From the NCBI GenBank assembly GCA_025450155.1, contig JANWIB010000120.1:1-7832 (forward strand): a stretch of 7,832 nt of DNA, written 5' to 3'. Positions 6,532 to 7,832 of the stretch are shown here, in pieces; the first letter of the stretch is position 1, and every line of letters starts with the position of its first letter. The notes beneath the pieces are model-generated. The model saw only the letters and a list, made by a program, of their open reading frames with translations. It was not told where the DNA came from and ran no database searches. This stretch comes from Sphingobacteriaceae bacterium (lineage in GTDB: Bacteria > Bacteroidota > Bacteroidia > Sphingobacteriales > Sphingobacteriaceae). A program made the translations under genes and the position numbers.

Positions 6532-6563
6532 CAATTATATAAAAAAATAAATGAAACAAAAAA
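6532..6563 (-). promoter_or_regulatory. Candidate Bacteroidota-type promoter of the 76-residue gene
   Basis: On the minus strand TTTTTTG (TTG at 6559-6557) is followed after 17 bp by TATAATTG (6539-6532). The second box matches TAnnTTTG at 7 of 8 positions and the spacing fits the TTG-N17-23-TAnnTTTG pattern described for Bacteroidota. Transcription would start near 6526, giving a leader of roughly 30-35 bases before the ATG at 6492. Confidence 0.55.
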
Positions 6564-6591
6564 TAATAAAATCTGTATAAGGTTTTCTTTA

Positions 6592-6628
6592 AACGAAAAA
6601 AGCAGGTTTAATACCTGCTTTTTTCGTT
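6592..6628 (-). terminator. Strong Rho-independent terminator of the S41 peptidase gene
   Basis: AACGAAAAAAGCAGGT and ACCTGCTTTTTTCGTT form a perfect 16-bp stem around a 5-base loop (TTAAT on the plus strand). A GCAGGT/ACCTGC clamp sits next to the loop and a six-base A/T tract lies within the stem. It starts 18 bp past the peptidase stop codon. The symmetric form would work on both strands, but only the minus-strand gene ends into it. Confidence 0.88.
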
Positions 6629-6646
6629 ATTTTAAGATTCGGTATT

Positions 6647-7832
6647 TTACTTTTTCAGTTTGAACCGGGTTTCAATCATGCCCTTAAATCTATTATCTGT
6701 ACCCAGATGCTGTATGCTAACATTGGCCCCATTCATCTGTTTGTTACCTTTTAAAACCATCGTAGTATTAGCTATCAGGCCTGCACCGCCAATTTCTGTC
6801 AGAGCCTTGGATAAACAGAGTTCATTCGGATCTCCAAAATCGCGGGTTACATCATCATTTACAACAAAATCAGGAGTAAACCCGGTGTAATACTCGCCCT
6901 GGCTAAGGGCATTTCGGGTCGAAAAATTGGACATGTAAACGGTATATTTATCAATTTCGATTGGGAAAAAACCAACGGGTTTACCATAAGAAGTACTTCC
7001 AATGAGTTTAACAGGTATATGAGCACGCAAGTTATTAATAACCAGCTCACTGGAAGATGCTGTATTTCCGGTAACGATAAAATAAACTCTTTGTATCCCA
7101 TTTAGGGTTCCTTTTTTACTGAATTTATAGGTATTTCCTGCTTCGGAATAATCTATATCAGCATATGTGGCAATTTTTCCATCTGTTCTATGCATGGGTT
7201 GCCCATTAGCATCCTTCAAAACCTGCTTGGATAGTATCGTGGCCTTTCCTTCCCGCATCAAATCATTATAATGTTCAATAGACATTACTTTTCCATTTAA
7301 AGAACTTGGTGCTATTAAATTAGTTAAATGTTCTGCCGAAACAACATAGCCACCTCCATTGTAGCGCAAATCAATAACCAGTTCGGTAACGCCAGCAGTA
7401 GCAAAATCCGAAAAAGCCTGGTCTAATGCCGGCTGCGAACCAGAAGGATTAGAAAAACGGGCGTAAGCTAAATATCCTACTTTTTTTGTGCCTACCGTTA
7501 ATACAGTTTTTTTATAAATGGGGTTGGATACATAAGAATTACTTTTGTTGAGATTAACAGTTATGGAGGTACCGTCTGGTTTTTGTATAGAAAGCGACAT
7601 CGTTGCTCTATTAAATGCATCCTCCAGGAAAGCATCACTTAAGTTGACATTTACGGTAGTATTATTAATGGTTTTTACCCGATAGCCGCGAACTAAATTG
7701 GCTGCCGCTGCCGGAGACCCAGGTTCCACATAACGTAATCTGATGTCGTCATTAGTAACGGCGGAGAGAGTAAAACCATAGCCATTTCCCTGATCTTCCA
7801 GCGAAACATCTGCTGATTTTGAAAAAATAGCA
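6647..7832 (-). CDS. S41-family C-terminal processing peptidase with PDZ domain (5' end outside window)
   Basis: The frame is open to the right edge and shows 394 residues up to the stop at 6647; the N-terminus, including any signal peptide, is missing. A GTG at 7729 is internal, not the start, because the PDZ domain begins upstream at GYGF (visible residues 17-20) and runs through VEPGSPAAAA to about 85. The peptidase core follows, with the family signature DLRYNGGG (154-161), the nucleophile S259 in TASSSE (first of the three Ser), and the general-base lysine K284 in YGKPVG, spaced 25 residues apart as in Tsp and D1P. The position of Tsp Gln459 is Phe here. Such enzymes trim or degrade proteins at their C-termini in the envelope; Bacteroidota have many, often as lipoproteins. 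The native substrate is unknown. A strong terminator follows. Confidence 0.93.
   Translation of the reverse strand, partial: AIFSKSADVSLEDQGNGYGFTLSAVTNDDIRLRYVEPGSPAAAANLVRGYRVKTINNTTVNVNLSDAFLEDAFNRATMSLSIQKPDGTSITVNLNKSNSYVSNPIYKKTVLTVGTKKVGYLAYARFSNPSGSQPALDQAFSDFATAGVTELVIDLRYNGGGYVVSAEHLTNLIAPSSLNGKVMSIEHYNDLMREGKATILSKQVLKDANGQPMHRTDGKIATYADIDYSEAGNTYKFSKKGTLNGIQRVYFIVTGNTASSSELVINNLRAHIPVKLIGSTSYGKPVGFFPIEIDKYTVYMSNFSTRNALSQGEYYTGFTPDFVVNDDVTRDFGDPNELCLSKALTEIGGAGLIANTTMVLKGNKQMNGANVSIQHLGTDNRFKGMIETRFKLKK

Noticed and set aside
6394..6663. An 89-codon plus-strand open frame.
   Set aside because: It crosses the small gene, its promoter and the strong terminator hairpin and shows no protein-like pattern.
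7727..7729. GTG as the start of the S41 peptidase.
   Set aside because: The frame stays open upstream to the window edge and codes for the first strand of the PDZ domain (GYGF), so the GTG is an internal valine.
1..7832. A novel defence, mobile or biosynthetic system.
   Set aside because: All the larger frames fall in known housekeeping, stress or envelope families, no repeats or mobile-element genes are present, and the gene order does not suggest a dedicated system.

Overview
The window looks like ordinary chromosome from a member of the phylum Bacteroidota, probably close to Chitinophagaceae or Sphingobacteriia. This is an inference. It rests on the A+T-rich sequence, the TTG-N17-TAnnTTTG-like promoter before the small gene, the near absence of Shine-Dalgarno sites, and the flavour of the proteins (long NfeD protease, LysM plus barrel protein, lipoprotein sugar dehydrogenase, PDZ-S41 peptidase). 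No insertion sequence, phage gene, CRISPR array, tRNA or rRNA was seen.

Left block, minus strand, positions 1-3243: a long NfeD-type membrane serine protease is followed 49 bp later by a Dps ferritin-like protein, then by a Rho-independent terminator. Beyond it lies a UbiD-family prenyl-FMN decarboxylase that runs off the left edge. NfeD and Dps may share a transcript, because no terminator separates them. UbiD lies beyond the terminator and probably has its own promoter.

Middle block, plus strand, positions 3511-4987: a 267-bp A+T-rich divergent spacer leads into a two-gene unit. The first gene encodes an exported protein with two LysM domains and a shortened RlpA-like double-psi barrel. 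The second encodes a uridine-kinase-family P-loop kinase. The two reading frames overlap by 8 bases (ATGAATAA), which points to translational coupling.

Right block, minus strand, positions 5004-7832: an S41 peptidase with a PDZ domain (5' end outside the window) ends in a perfect 16-bp-stem terminator. A 76-residue orphan protein with its own promoter and a downstream palindrome comes next. Last is a lipoprotein of the PQQ-dependent soluble glucose / aldose sugar dehydrogenase family. It converges on the kinase gene with only 16 bp between them.

The genes do not form one pathway. Several act in the envelope (NfeD, LysM-barrel, sugar dehydrogenase, S41 peptidase), and the rest are metabolic or stress genes. 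I found no convincing new multi-gene system. The points most worth checking are the altered nucleoside-binding motif in the kinase, the degenerate barrel in its overlapping partner, the possible loss of the general-base lysine in NfeD, and the 23-bp palindrome before the sugar dehydrogenase.
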